Source: Paramarasmius palmivorus (Eukaryota; Basidiomycota; Agaricomycetes; Agaricales; Marasmiaceae). From it: DNA of 64,000 nt. Below are positions 10,116-20,564 of this stretch, one piece after another (position 1 is the first letter of the stretch; every line of letters begins with the position of its first letter). Where the stretch lies: positions 868,001 through 932,000 of the forward strand of contig JAYKXP010000004.1 in assembly GCA_037176845.1 (NCBI GenBank), read 5' to 3'. The position numbers were made by a program, and so were the translations under genes. The notes beneath the pieces are model-generated. The model was not told the DNA's origin, made no database searches, and was given only the letters and a program-made list of their open reading frames with translations.

Positions 10116-11275
10116 TTAATACCGTGCACCATAAGGCGATTGGTGATGCAAAGGCACTCCGGTGTCATAGGTGGGCCTAGTCAGGCTAGGACCACGAGCA
10201 AGTTGCTGCATCGAAGGCGAAGGGCTAGGTCCGCGTGCCAAATCCGCATAACCGCCGACAGGTGCCAAATTGGACGATCCGGCCGTGAAGTCGTGGTCGG
10301 GAAGAGGAGTGAGGCGGGCATGACCGTTGTTAGAGCCATGTCCCTGATCAGAGGTCGCACCGTAGCCACCGTGACCGTGACCTGAGTGGAACGATGAGGT
10401 GTCAGAATTGTTGCGGCGGTGGGCGGGAATGATGCCATCTTCTCTGTCAGTGGGCTGCCAGTCAATAGGTTGGAGACGCTGGTCGAATTTGGAGGATCGA
10501 GCAAGTTTCCACTTGCGGAAAATGGTCCAGATGATGACAACAGCACCAACAGAGGAAGCAACAACGATAAGGACAGTCAAGGCGGTGGTCTTAGCCGTCT
10601 TGGATGTAGCACCAGAGGGAGCGCTGGACGCATCATCCGATGTCTGAGCAGCGTTCTCTGCGGTTGCGGTTTTGGTGCGTACAGTGCCGTTTGTGGTAAT
10701 AATAACTACATCAGGCTCCTGACTGGGGGCTGATTCTGCACTGGTTGGAGTGGCGGGTGCAGCTGTTGTACTCGGGGAGGTTGAAGGGGTCACAGCGCTG
10801 CTAACGCTGCTGCTGCTGCTGCTACTGGAAGATGATGGAGCGGAAGAGCTAGCACTGGCGACACTGCTGCTGCTACTTGCGCTGCTACTGGGGATGCTGC
10901 TGATGCTTACAGGTGCAGAAACCTAGAAAGGCTGTTCAACGATACAGAAGGGGCAGATGAATTCCAGCAACTCACAGCTGACGAGCTAGGTACAGGCAAC
11001 GAAGACACAGGAGCAGAACTGGCCGAGGATGAAGTGGGAACTGCAGAACCTGAGGCAACGGGCGGGGTCTCCGTTTCTGGTTCGGCATCACCTGCCAGGT
11101 CGTCAAGAATGCTTCCACGTTGGGGTGAACGTTTGCGTATGACACGTTTCAAGTCGCCATGGCTTCTACGAGCAGCATGAAAATCGTTGGCTTCGGAGAC
11201 GGGAGAGAGAAGGAGAATTAAGACGATAGAGGCAACGAGCGTGAGGGTTAATTTCTTGGTTGAAGACGCGAACAT
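10116..11275 (-). CDS. Ser-rich single-pass membrane protein, function unknown
   Basis: Two exons (intron 10923-10975) encode 368 residues. The start MFASSTKKLTLTLVASIVLILLLSP is a clear signal peptide. After a basic stretch (RRSHGDLKRVIRKRSPQR, possibly a Kex2-type processing region) comes a Ser/Thr/Ala/Pro-rich ectodomain with an almost pure Ser run, expected to be heavily O-mannosylated. A membrane span lies at about 212-234 (ALTVLIVVASSVGAVVIIW), followed by a cytosolic tail of about 130 residues rich in Gly, His, Ser and Pro. The layout resembles fungal wall-stress sensors of the Mid2 type in general form, but no WSC or other named domain is visible, so no function is assigned. The upstream neighbour is the heparinase-like gene, also cell-surface. 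Confidence 0.78.
10806..10823. repeat. GCT trinucleotide repeat coding poly-Ser
   Basis: An imperfect run of GCT units on the plus strand (AGC on the coding strand) inside the Ser-rich ectodomain. Such a run can vary in length between strains. Confidence 0.8.
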
Positions 11276-11807
11276 GGCGGATCTGGAGATAGGAATTAGC
11301 CTACGCAGAAAGAGTAAAAAATAAAGCGCCAGCGCAGTCTGAAGATGGTAGTAAAGGAGAAAGATGATGGTCAACCCGCAGGTCAGGCGTCAGGAGAAAG
11401 AGAAACGGTTGATTCAAAAAAGGACAACGACAGCTACTTACCGTAACCCAACAGCTGACGACGACTAGCACAGGTCAGAAGATTGCAAAGTAGCTGTTTG
11501 TGGGAACTCTGCCGCAGTAGAGTTTTATTTGATAGAGGATAGTCCGAAAGAGCGAAAGAGAAATGAAAGGAATCGTGCTTCGAACACTTGCCGAGCTTTC
11601 TTTTCTTACCTCTCTCCGTTCAAGTTGCCTTGACAGCACTGTCTCGAGTCCAAATAACGTCAAACATTCGCTCCATCCATCATTTTCAAAATATCAGAAA
11701 AGATCCATCACCCCAGAAATCAACGAGAATCATTACACTGTACACAGCGAAACTGAGAGGAAAACTAGGTTTAACGGAAAACTAACTACTGTCCATAACA
11801 GCTACGA
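11276..11807. other. Intergenic, promoter of the Ser-rich gene and 3' end of the heparinase-like gene
   Basis: About 530 bases between two genes on the minus strand. It must hold the promoter of the Ser-rich gene and the 3' UTR of the heparinase-like gene. I see no conserved coding stretch, RNA gene or repeat in it. Confidence 0.5.
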
Positions 11808-14304
11808 TCAATCATGACTTTGTAAAGACCAATTATCAAGGTCAACAGATTTCGGTGTTACTCCCTCAAAGCCACTTTCCCACTGAGGAGTGAAGAGAAC
11901 CTGGATGTTGTGCGTTCCCGCGGCGAGTTCGATCACTACGACGGTGATACCAGGGTTATCCTGATCGGGCACGGGAGGTGTGGGATCGCTATCGAAACGC
12001 TTGGGGTCCATCGTCGTAAATGTAGCACCTGAAGGACTGAGGATAGACATTTTCATGGTCTTTCCATCACGAACCAGCGTTGCTTCAGTGCCACTAGGGG
12101 TGACGGTCGCATTGGTGTGCATTCTCCATTGGATGTCAGCGACAGCAGTGATCTCGTCTTGAATGAGAACTTGCTTCCTTCCATTGAGCATGCGGACACC
12201 CCGCTTGGCGGAAGAGCTAGAGGTTTGTTTCAGCGCATGTTACAAGCAGTGTCTTGACACGGTACTCACACATCAAAGTATGCACTGGTCATGTCAGCAA
12301 CCCAGAATGCGGTAGAGTCGCTTGGAACGTTCATGACAGTGCTCGAGCCCTGTTTAGTGCCGGAAGAGCCCTTGTTCAGGATTGTAGGTGCTGAAGCAAC
12401 ATTCTGGTTGGCCTTGTTAACCAAAAGCGTGTTCTGCCCTTCGGTCATCTTCCTGTAGTACATCCACCTAGCACTTCCCTGCGTATCGTTGCTGAAGTAA
12501 AGGGGCGAACGGTAGTCTCCGGATCCAAATTCACCAGCCCAACGAGTGCCCATGGCGTCTAGGACGAAGTCACCGACGTCAAGGTCATTATGGGTCTCGT
12601 GTCCTTGATTCTTGCCGGCTTTCATGGCGACATAGAGGGCGTTCAAATCTGTCCAGCTGCTCCTCATGGCGACCCACTGATCGAGTGCGTTGTCGAAGAA
12701 GTTGTCCAGGGCCTTGCCATCCCAGAAAGCACCGCTGACAGCGGGATTGTACCAGAACATGCTCCATGGCTCAGCAGCGTCATGTTGCTCGCGCTGGAAC
12801 AGAGCATACTGGGGCTGATCGTATAGAGTCGAATAGAGAATCATGCCGTTGGCGGTGGAAGAGAACTTGTTAGGACCATGATCACCCCAGTCGAAAAGAG
12901 AGGTAGGCCCATAGGCGTACATGTGGTAGTCCCCGGTCTTGTAGTAGTTGGGGTTAACATCCGCAAGTCCGTAATGAGAGCCAGTGGCTGTCATGAGCGA
13001 AGATGTCATCTCTGCATGACCAGTAGTACCGAAGTACCAGTAGTTGGCAGTTTCTGCCCATGTGCCATCATCGGACACTGCCCATGCACAATTCTCTTTC
13101 GCGTTCTCCACAGTAAGTCCAAGGAGTGTCTCTGCGTTGTCGGTCTCGTCTTCGCCAAGAATGGCAAGAGAAGCCATGGTCAAGCCACCGTTACAGACAC
13201 AGTTCCAGTTACCGGTGATGTTGTTCCTCCACCAACCAAAATAGACTGTGGTGTCTGTGTATGCTCTAACACCGGGACCGAGACCATATTTATTGAGGGT
13301 GAAACGCATCTGCTGCTTTTGCTCGTCTGTCCACACGTCGTGAAGCCAGTCGTAAGCGATGGCATAAGCGGCTGAGAACTCGGCGGCGTCAAGGAAATGG
13401 TTGGAATTCCACCTGTCATCGTCCGGACCGAAGGCGGTGGTACCATTGCCTGCAGCATTCTAGGAAGCTCTGTCAGATAGAACTCCGTCTTTATGAGATA
13501 AAAACATACCGCAATTTCGAGCCAGACACGGTCAGCCCACCTTGTGTTGTTTGTCATGCGGTAGACATACGAAAAGGCCTTCACCCTGGCTTTGATCTCT
13601 CGGGCGTTGTCCAGAATACCACTGTCGCCATCCATGAAATATTGAACTGGCTCAAGATCGTACCACGCGGAGGCATTTCCGAAAATCGTGTCATTCCATC
13701 CCTTGAGGTAAGGATCATGTGCAATAAGGTTGGGAAGAGCTGCCCACTTGTAAGCAGGAGCGATAAGTCTTGGCCTGTCGGGACGAACGGTGTTAGGGCT
13801 GGGGTTGGAGGGTGCAAACGAGTCCTGTGGCCAGGCAATGTTGTTGTTGTTGGAGGCAATGAATGTAGGACTTGAGAAGGCAGCTGAGTTCGTCTGACAG
13901 CAAGGTCAAAAATAATTTTGGGAAGAAAAAAGAGTTGTTCTTACAGTCGAGGGGTAGACTGGTACCATGAACTCGCTGTTCGTGGCAGTAGCAAATCTTC
14001 CTATCTCCAGTTTCGCGCTGGCAGCTGAGCTAGCAGCTGCCTCTGCAGATTTGCCGCCTGACGTGGATGCATCGCTGTTCTTGTTGGACCTGATTCCGAG
14101 CACAATTCCAACGACAGCAGCAATCACGACGACGATACCGATAGGAATACCAAACTTCACCAAGTTATTGGAGCGTTTCTTGGAAGGAACGGGGGTAATG
14201 TATCCGGTCGACTGGTTGTAGTAAGGATCACCAGATCCATAAGGCGAGTTGTTGTTCTGTTCGGTGGAGGAATAATTGGGGTGTATAGTATTATAACTAG
14301 CCAT
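11808..14304 (-). CDS. Membrane-anchored heparinase II/III-like protein
   Basis: Four exons give about 780 residues. A Ser/Asn/Tyr-rich cytosolic N-terminus (about 48 residues) is followed by one membrane span, FGIPIGIVVVIAAVVGIVLGI, and a Ser/Ala-rich stalk, so it is a type II membrane protein. The ectodomain holds an alpha/alpha-barrel part (RPRLIAPAYKWAALPNLI, then the TGNWNCVCNGG and GTWAETANYWYFGTTGH stretches) and a beta-sandwich starting at QGHETHNDLDVGDFVLDAMG, the signature of heparinase II/III C-terminal domains; His in GHETHND is a candidate active-site residue. Bacterial relatives are polysaccharide lyases that cleave uronic-acid glycans. Fungal members exist but their substrate is unknown, so lyase activity is inference. 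Introns lie near 13900-13945, 13460-13510 and 12215-12269; all joints keep frame. Confidence 0.85.
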
Positions 14305-14588
14305 ATTTATGGCCAGTTAAGTCGTCACAGACAAAAATGAAGGAGGTTCAATGAAAGAGTGGAGGTTGCCAGAAATTGGCTGAGCGAGAGATGGTGGTTG
14401 AGAGGGGAAAAACTAACGAGCACCCTGTCAAATTCGCCAGGGCTCCTAAGGCCGACTTTCTCACGGCATTTCAAAAAGGTCCGTGTCCTAAAATACCTCC
14501 CCGTCTCTAAGTGATAATTATTCACCTTATCGGAATCACATTCTTGATTGATTGATCCTATGGAATAAAATACACGACAACCAGCCGC

Positions 14589-16357
14589 TCATTCTCGTAC
14601 GAAAACTCCAGCAGCTCCCATTCCAGTGCCAATGCACATCGACGTGACTAGAATCTGCAATGTCTTTAGAAACGCAATCGCACAATGGAGTAGACTACAG
14701 ACCTTCTTCTGTATTCGCTCTAGTTCATTGAGACCAGTCACAACCTGCCTCGTACCCGTACAGCCAAGAGGATGCCCGAGGGCACACGCGCCACCATTCG
14801 GATTCACCTGTATAAAAGTCAGCCCAAGAGCGGAGCCCGCGCAATTAATATAATGACCTTTTCACTGAGGAAACTTTTAGTATCTTTGTTAGCAAAATCA
14901 TTTGTAAAACTTACAGAGGAAGACCTAATTTCTTGATCGTATACACACATTGAGACGCAAATGCTTCGTTAATCTTGTACGTTGTCAGAAATTGGCCTGT
15001 GGGGTCCTGTCGCAGCGTGCTTACCTCGTATAAGTCAACATCGTCTTGTGATATTCCGACTTGCTTGAGAACCATAGGGATTGCAAACACTAACGACCAC
15101 TCGGTCAACACGACGCGTCTTGAGCTCGGGATGCAAAACTTACCTGGACCGATTCCCATAATCCTGGGCGGGCAGCCTAAGCGCACCCAAGAATACCGTC
15201 AAGAACATGCTGAGCAGACTCGACTTTGTACGCACCAGTAACAGCAGTGGAGACATGCTTGGCCAGAATCTTGAGCCCAAGCTCTTCTGCCTTCCGCCGT
15301 GTCGTCAACATCACGGCAGCTGCACCATCGGTGATCTGACTCGCGTTTCCTCCTGTTGTTGTCGAGTTCCCCCACTGCGGAAATGCAGATCTAATCTTCC
15401 CCAACTTCTCCTTGGTGGTACCAGGGCGAATACCGTCATCCTGGGATACGACAACCTGTCGTTTCTCACCAGTGGCAGGATCCTTCTGGAAGACCGTGAA
15501 AGGAACTATTTCCTTGTCAAAGTATCCAGACTTCTGAGCACGTTCTGCTCGTTGATGTGATAATGCAGCAAATTCGTCTTGTTCTTCTCTTGTGATGTTG
15601 AAGTCAGCTGCTACGTTCTCGCTTGTCCAGCCCATTGGCTTGGGACAGTCAGCAGCAGCCGGATTGCATGAGATGAGTTCGCTCTGAGTAGGTCCTCCCT
15701 TGTCAGGGCTAAAGAACAAGGTGTCTTCAGCGCGTCGGCAACACCATCCAGCTTGGTGAAACTCACTTTTCTGACATGCTTTCCACTCCAATGGCAAGGC
15801 CAATTTCAATCTGGCCACTTCGGATTTGATTGCTGATCGTTGTAAGGGCCATCAGTCCGGACGAGCAGAATCGATTGACACTTTGGATAGGAACCGTGTC
15901 TGGAATCCCAGCAGCTAATGCGGCCGCTCGAGCATGATACATGGCCTCTGGGGCCAGTACGACTCCGACGCATATATCACCAATGAGAGAAGGATCGACT
16001 TTTGAATGTGTAACCGAGTGCTGTAAGACATCTGGTGAACTTTCAGCTAAGGAGTTGAGAGTGTAGTGCTACCTTGAAGATTTCCAGCATTAACTCGTCG
16101 GTTCTAGTGTTCTTCGTAAGCTCAGTTTGGAGGCCTGCTAAGACCAAACACACCTAGCATCCTTAAAACCACCCTTCTTTGCTTTGCACAGAGCTATAGA
16201 TGGGAGAGGTCGATGCTTGAAGTCAAGCAGAAGAAACTCAAGACATACGGGAACGAATAGCCATAACAATGACAACATCATCAGGACTCTTCTTCTCCAG
16301 AGAAGCCACACCAGAAGTTCCGGAAAGATGAGCAGCAATCTGTTTAACTCGGTTCAT
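14589..16357 (-). CDS. Peroxisomal 3-ketoacyl-CoA thiolase with PTS2
   Basis: Last enzyme of beta-oxidation, splitting 3-ketoacyl-CoA with CoA to acetyl-CoA. The first exon begins MNRVKQIAAHLSGTSG. Residues 3-11 fit the PTS2 rule (R-V-x5-H-L) exactly, so import into peroxisomes by Pex7 is expected. Next come KSPDDVVIVMAIRS, the region of GWTSENVAADFNITREEQDEFA, GGNASQITDGAAAVML, and the C-terminal NPNGGACALGHPLGCTGTRQV with the catalytic His and the Gly-rich loop, then CIGTGMGAAGVFVRE at the end. The stop is at 14589-14591. The gene carries at least six introns; some small exon borders in 14820-15180 and 15820-16140 remain approximate. It is divergent from the ceramide glucosyltransferase gene, sharing about 220 bases. 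It probably works in the same pathway as the SKL-ending acyl-CoA dehydrogenase 11 kb away. Confidence 0.92.
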
Positions 16358-16580
16358 GGTCAGAGAGTGAAGGTGTTAGCAGAAAGGAAAGGGCTGACAG
16401 TTTATAAAGATCCGGGGTCAGGAAGTGCAGCCCAGCCGAGCCGATGAGAGCGCACAAAAACAATCACGAGCGCTTCCCGACTCTCACTGCCATTGTCGGT
16501 GAGGCTCACTGTCAGCAAAAGTTCGGACGCCGGGCAGCTGCCTGCAGGTGCCTCGGGTTCACGTCCTCGACTTCACTACC

Positions 16581-18057
16581 ATGGCTTCGACAGAAAGACA
16601 CGACGTGATACGCTTGGCTCTCGCATCCGTAGGGTTGGTTTGGTATTCAGCGCTGTGGGCATTATGGACGCTAGGCACTTGGACTGCGTGAGTTATTGAG
16701 TATTGTAGACGTTATCATGGACTAAAAGGCAGATAATTCGAAGACGGAAAAGATATAGATTACGCCCAAGATCACCGCTATCGTCAGCTCCTGCCAATTC
16801 GGTGCCAGGGGTTTCCATTCTTCGACCTTTGAAGGGACTGGATACCAACCTCTATGAAAATATCGAATCCACATTTACGCAAGAATACCCTAATTTCGAG
16901 ATTCTACTCTCCGTAGCGGACGAGGATGATCAGGCTCTTCCTGTCGTGCGAGAACTCATTGCCAAATATCCCTCAGTAAATGCAAAAATCATTGTTGGTG
17001 AGCCATGCAGTCTTGTTACTTCATTTCAATCGTGCTCATGACTATTTCAGGCGAAGAGGTCGTCGGAGTCAATCCTAAAGTCAACAATCTCATGCGCTCG
17101 TATCGCCAGGCCGCACACGATATCCTCTGGGTTATTGACTCCAACGTCACTGCACACCCAGGGACTTTAGCGCGGTCTGTGGACGCCCTGCAAGGTCATA
17201 CGCGCTCCGGAAAGCGGATAGCACTTGTACACCACGTTCCATTTGCATATTCCACCGAGTTCAAACTCGGCTCTCGGATTGACGAAGCTTTCCTCAACAC
17301 CAACCACGCCAAGATGTATATAGCCATTAACACGGTGGCTGTAGACTCTTGCGTCGTGGGCAAATCCAACTTGTACCGTCGGTCAGACCTGGAAAGGGTC
17401 AACGGCTCTCTGAAGCCCATTAAGTCAACAGATCCGCATGCAAAGCAAGAAGGGCTTTGTGGGTTAGCTGCGTTTGGGAAATTCCTAGCAGAAGACAACA
17501 CGATTGCTAGTGCTTTTTGGCATGAACTTGGGATGCGACATGACCTGTCGTGCGACGTCGCCCGTAATGTCGTCGGGAACATGTCCTTCTCTGATTACGT
17601 ATGGAGACGTATACGATGGATTCGCGTACGGAAGCATATGGTTCTTCTTGCGACTCTGCTGGAACCCTTCACCGAATCTGTTGTCCTTTCTGTAATCGGA
17701 GGTTCTTCGCTCAGATACTTGTTTGGGATACCATCATGGATATTCCTCATGGTTCACTTCTCCCTCTTACTATTTGTGGATTTGGATGTCTACTCATCAC
17801 TTGCGGGGCATCCATTACCCGCGTCTATACGATGGGAGTTCTTGATGGGCTGGGTCATCAGAGAAGTGTGTGCTCTGCCTATATTTCTCTGCGCTATAAT
17901 GGGCGATCAAGTTGTTTGGAGGGCAAGACGGTATACCATTCTTCGAAACGGCGAAGTGAAGCATGCTGGCAAGGATGATGGCATCCTGGGTTGGTTCAGA
18001 CGTACTAGGAGACCAAAAGACTATGAGCCACTCGATAGCGAAATGACTCCTGAATAG
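16581..18057 (+). CDS. Ceramide glucosyltransferase (GT21)
   Basis: Transfers glucose from UDP-glucose to ceramide to make glucosylceramide in the Golgi/ER membrane. Introns 16688-16743 and 16998-17050 give 455 residues. There is an N-terminal membrane anchor (LALASVGLVWYSALWALW), then PGVSILRPLKGLDTNLYEN, the D1 motif LLSVADEDD, the D2 motif VIDSN, the FLAEDN motif with the presumed base region, and RRIRW matching the (Q/R)xxRW signature of processive and GT21 glycosyltransferases. Two or three membrane spans follow (ATLLEPFTESVVLSVIGG, IPSWIFLMVHFSLLLF, IREVCALPIFLCAI). The first intron uses the acceptor TTCGAAG at 16743; the nearer CAG acceptor would give an immediate stop. All signature motifs are intact, so the enzyme should be active. 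Confidence 0.93.
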
Positions 18058-18219
18058 ATGGCATACATTATGTACACTACTAGATACAGCGCTATGGTAT
18101 ACAGAGAGAAACCTACAACTACCGAATTATAAGGATTGTAATGTGCAATAATAAGCGACAGTAAGAGTATCCGTAAGTGAGAGCGATGATAGCGAAAGCA
18201 GCAAGATAGCAGAAGAGAG

Positions 18220-19028
18220 TCAAAATGACTGTTGTTCGTTTTGTTCATCTGAATGAGAAATTCTGACCAAACGAAAGTGGTAGATCATAACGGTAGATTC
18301 AAATAGTTCGTCCGACCATTCCGAGCAAATGTCAACAGCGAGTGGTCGCATGCGTACATTCTCCCCGAGTTCTGTGCGCCAATTCACAAATTCCCCAGTC
18401 TTGTTCTTCTGACGCTCATTTGAGAACCAGTGTTTAACTTGGTTGAATGAGCTAGTGGTTAAAAGCGAATGAGAAACGTAGATCAGGATGAGGATTTTTG
18501 GATTACGCACCGGTGTATGACTATCGCTATAAAGGCCATCCAATGCTCCTTGGGATAATTGGTGATTTCGTCATACACCATACGTAGAACACGTAGCTGG
18601 CGAGGATTGACAGGAGAATTCTCAACTGTTTTGATCCTTTGCGCCCGAGCTATGGTCTCCTGCCTCCGAGGCAGTGCTGCGGCCTTTGCGCGTTTCTGGG
18701 CGAAGGTTTGTTTGGGTGAGATATGACAAGCTTTCCGCGTAGATACGGCACAAGGACTGAGACTGTCGCGTCTGGAGGTTGTTTCTGGGGAGAAGGAAGA
18801 GCGAGAGTGGGGACTCGGATTATCGTCGTACAGCGCCATTGTTGTTTTGCGCTGACTCAAACGTTTCGAGCACCGAGAAGGAGATGGTGATAAGGATGGT
18901 TTTCTTGCCGACGTCGGAGATTTCGTGTGGTCGATATTGGTGACGACGCGTGCAAAGAAGTGAAGAGGACTTTGGTCGGTGGTGGAGGTGGATGATGACG
19001 GGGAGAATGGAGGAGGGGTTGTACTCAT
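18220..19028 (-). CDS. Homeodomain transcription factor
   Basis: Two exons (intron 18452-18510) give 249 residues. The N-terminal 130 are Ser/Pro/Thr-rich and basic, likely disordered. The homeodomain lies at about 140-195: NPRQLRVLRMVYDEITNYPKEHW for helices 1 and 2, and SFNQVKHWFSNERQKNK for the recognition helix, with Trp48, Phe49, Asn51 and Arg53 all present. The intron falls between helix 2 and helix 3. The C-terminal tail (about 55 residues) is acidic and unremarkable. Homeodomain proteins of this short kind are conserved in agaricomycetes and some regulate fruiting-body development. It is not obviously a mating-type HD1/HD2 protein, because no divergent paired HD gene lies beside it. 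The target genes are unknown. Confidence 0.85.
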
Positions 19029-19953
19029 GGGTGATAGGGTATTTCGTTAAAAGAGGGTATAGATACGTGAGATGCGACTAGCGCAGCTGTTGAGGAAAAA
19101 GGAATGAAAGAGAGACGATGCCTATGTAAAGGCGAGCAAAGGAAGGAAAGGGTTGGAATTTGTATACTAAGTTCCAGTTTGGAAATTATTCATGCTATGG
19201 GCCGGCTATTGCCGATATTGTTCTGTTTCTGCACCATCTTCTCATTACAACCAATCCAGAACAAGGCTAACAAGGTTCTTCCAGGTTCCCTCTCGTTTCT
19301 TTGTTCATGCACTTTTGTCAAAGCGTAACAACGTGTTGCTACAAGTTATACAAAGACACCAAGTGTTCCCACTTTATTATGAGGCACTTTGAACCGTCAC
19401 ACGAGAAGCTATAGTGTCACAACTGCAGAGTGCAGTTTCAACAGATATTCTACAACAGGACTTCTCCGCGCTGTAGAGATCTGTTTCGTTCTTGACGTTG
19501 ACAAATACCGTCAACCAGCACACCAGTTTCAGCCACATGGCGGGCCGTTGGACAAGTCTGACAGCAGATGGTAAGATTGAGTCAGTGATAAATGTAGTGA
19601 TAAATAAACAAAAAACCTGGTACAACTGCAAAAGAACTGGCTTGCGGGGAAGCTTTGTCGGTTTCTTTGAGAGCTTTGAGGAGAAAGAGCTGGAAGGGAA
19701 AGAAACTCGAGGTGTCGGCCGGTCAGAAGCGCCGTCGGCGTTTGCTCTTCACCACGATGTTCTCACTTCACCGGCACCATTGGAAATAATTCGGCAAGAG
19801 TCGAGTTCTGGAGGCTGATGGCTGATAATAACATTGATGTGAGCATTGATTATACATATCCAATAGTACATACACTACACTAATTAAGATAACCTGGTAT
19901 ACCGCAGCCATGAACCCAGCAAGGAAATACGACGTCAAAAAGCAGATCATGAA
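19029..19953. other. Intergenic, homeodomain gene promoter side
   Basis: About 925 bases upstream of the homeodomain gene (-) and downstream of the next minus-strand gene. Several short open frames run through it, but none shows a domain, a likely splice chain or codon use like neighbouring genes. A long regulatory region would be normal for a homeodomain gene. Confidence 0.5.
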
Positions 19954-20564
19954 TCAGTGTCCCGCAGTCCTGGGCCTATATCCTCTACTACGCCCCGATC
20001 CTATACGGCTGACTCCATCCCATTCGTCCTGATATGACCCCACTTTCTTCATCTGTCTTCGCTTTTCCATCACTGTCCGAGCAGAATCGCGACTGAAATT
20101 TGGTGCAGAACCCTGGTTCTGCGCAGAGAGTGACGAGGAATGGACAAGGCCCTGTGATGTTTGCGGACGACCTGAGCTGGTTGCAGGTCGCCGAGGGGTT
20201 GACACCAGAATAGATTCATGATGTCGCAGCGGACCTTTCTCCCCGCCCGAGGCTGTCCGTGGTCTTTGACTTCGGAGCCCATGCAAATGTATCTCGTACG
20301 GTGGTGGTGCCACTGATGTTTCTGGATTTGACTGAACCGAGCTGCGTCAGTTACGATGACAGATACAGGGCGAAACCGATGTACCTCTCCCATGCCAATG
20401 CCCACATGTTTCAGGCTCTTCGAACATCTACCACAGACCAACGATATCTGGGACTGCCTCTTTGTCGCTTTCTCTTTACCGCTTCTGATCTCCGACAGTG
20501 GCTGAAAGCAGACTGTACATCTCCCGGAATTGGCGCCGTTAATGGATGAATGACGTTGGCCCAT
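19954..20564 (-). CDS. Small unknown protein with CxxC-CxxC zinc-ribbon-like N-terminus
   Basis: Splicing out 20332-20384 joins two frames in phase 0 and gives 185 residues. The N-terminus MGQRHSSINGANSGR leads to CTVC, about 27 residues of linker, then CGRC, a spacing compatible with one zinc ribbon. The rest is Arg/Ser/Pro-rich with EIHLHGLRSQRPRTASGG and a conserved-looking end, VGSYQDEWDGVSRIGSGRSRGYRPRTAGH. The Met at 20564 is the only ATG in this frame before the Cys motif. I do not recognise the family. The consistent splice and biased composition argue for a real gene; a basic, disordered nuclear or RNA-associated protein is possible but only a guess. Confidence 0.55.
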
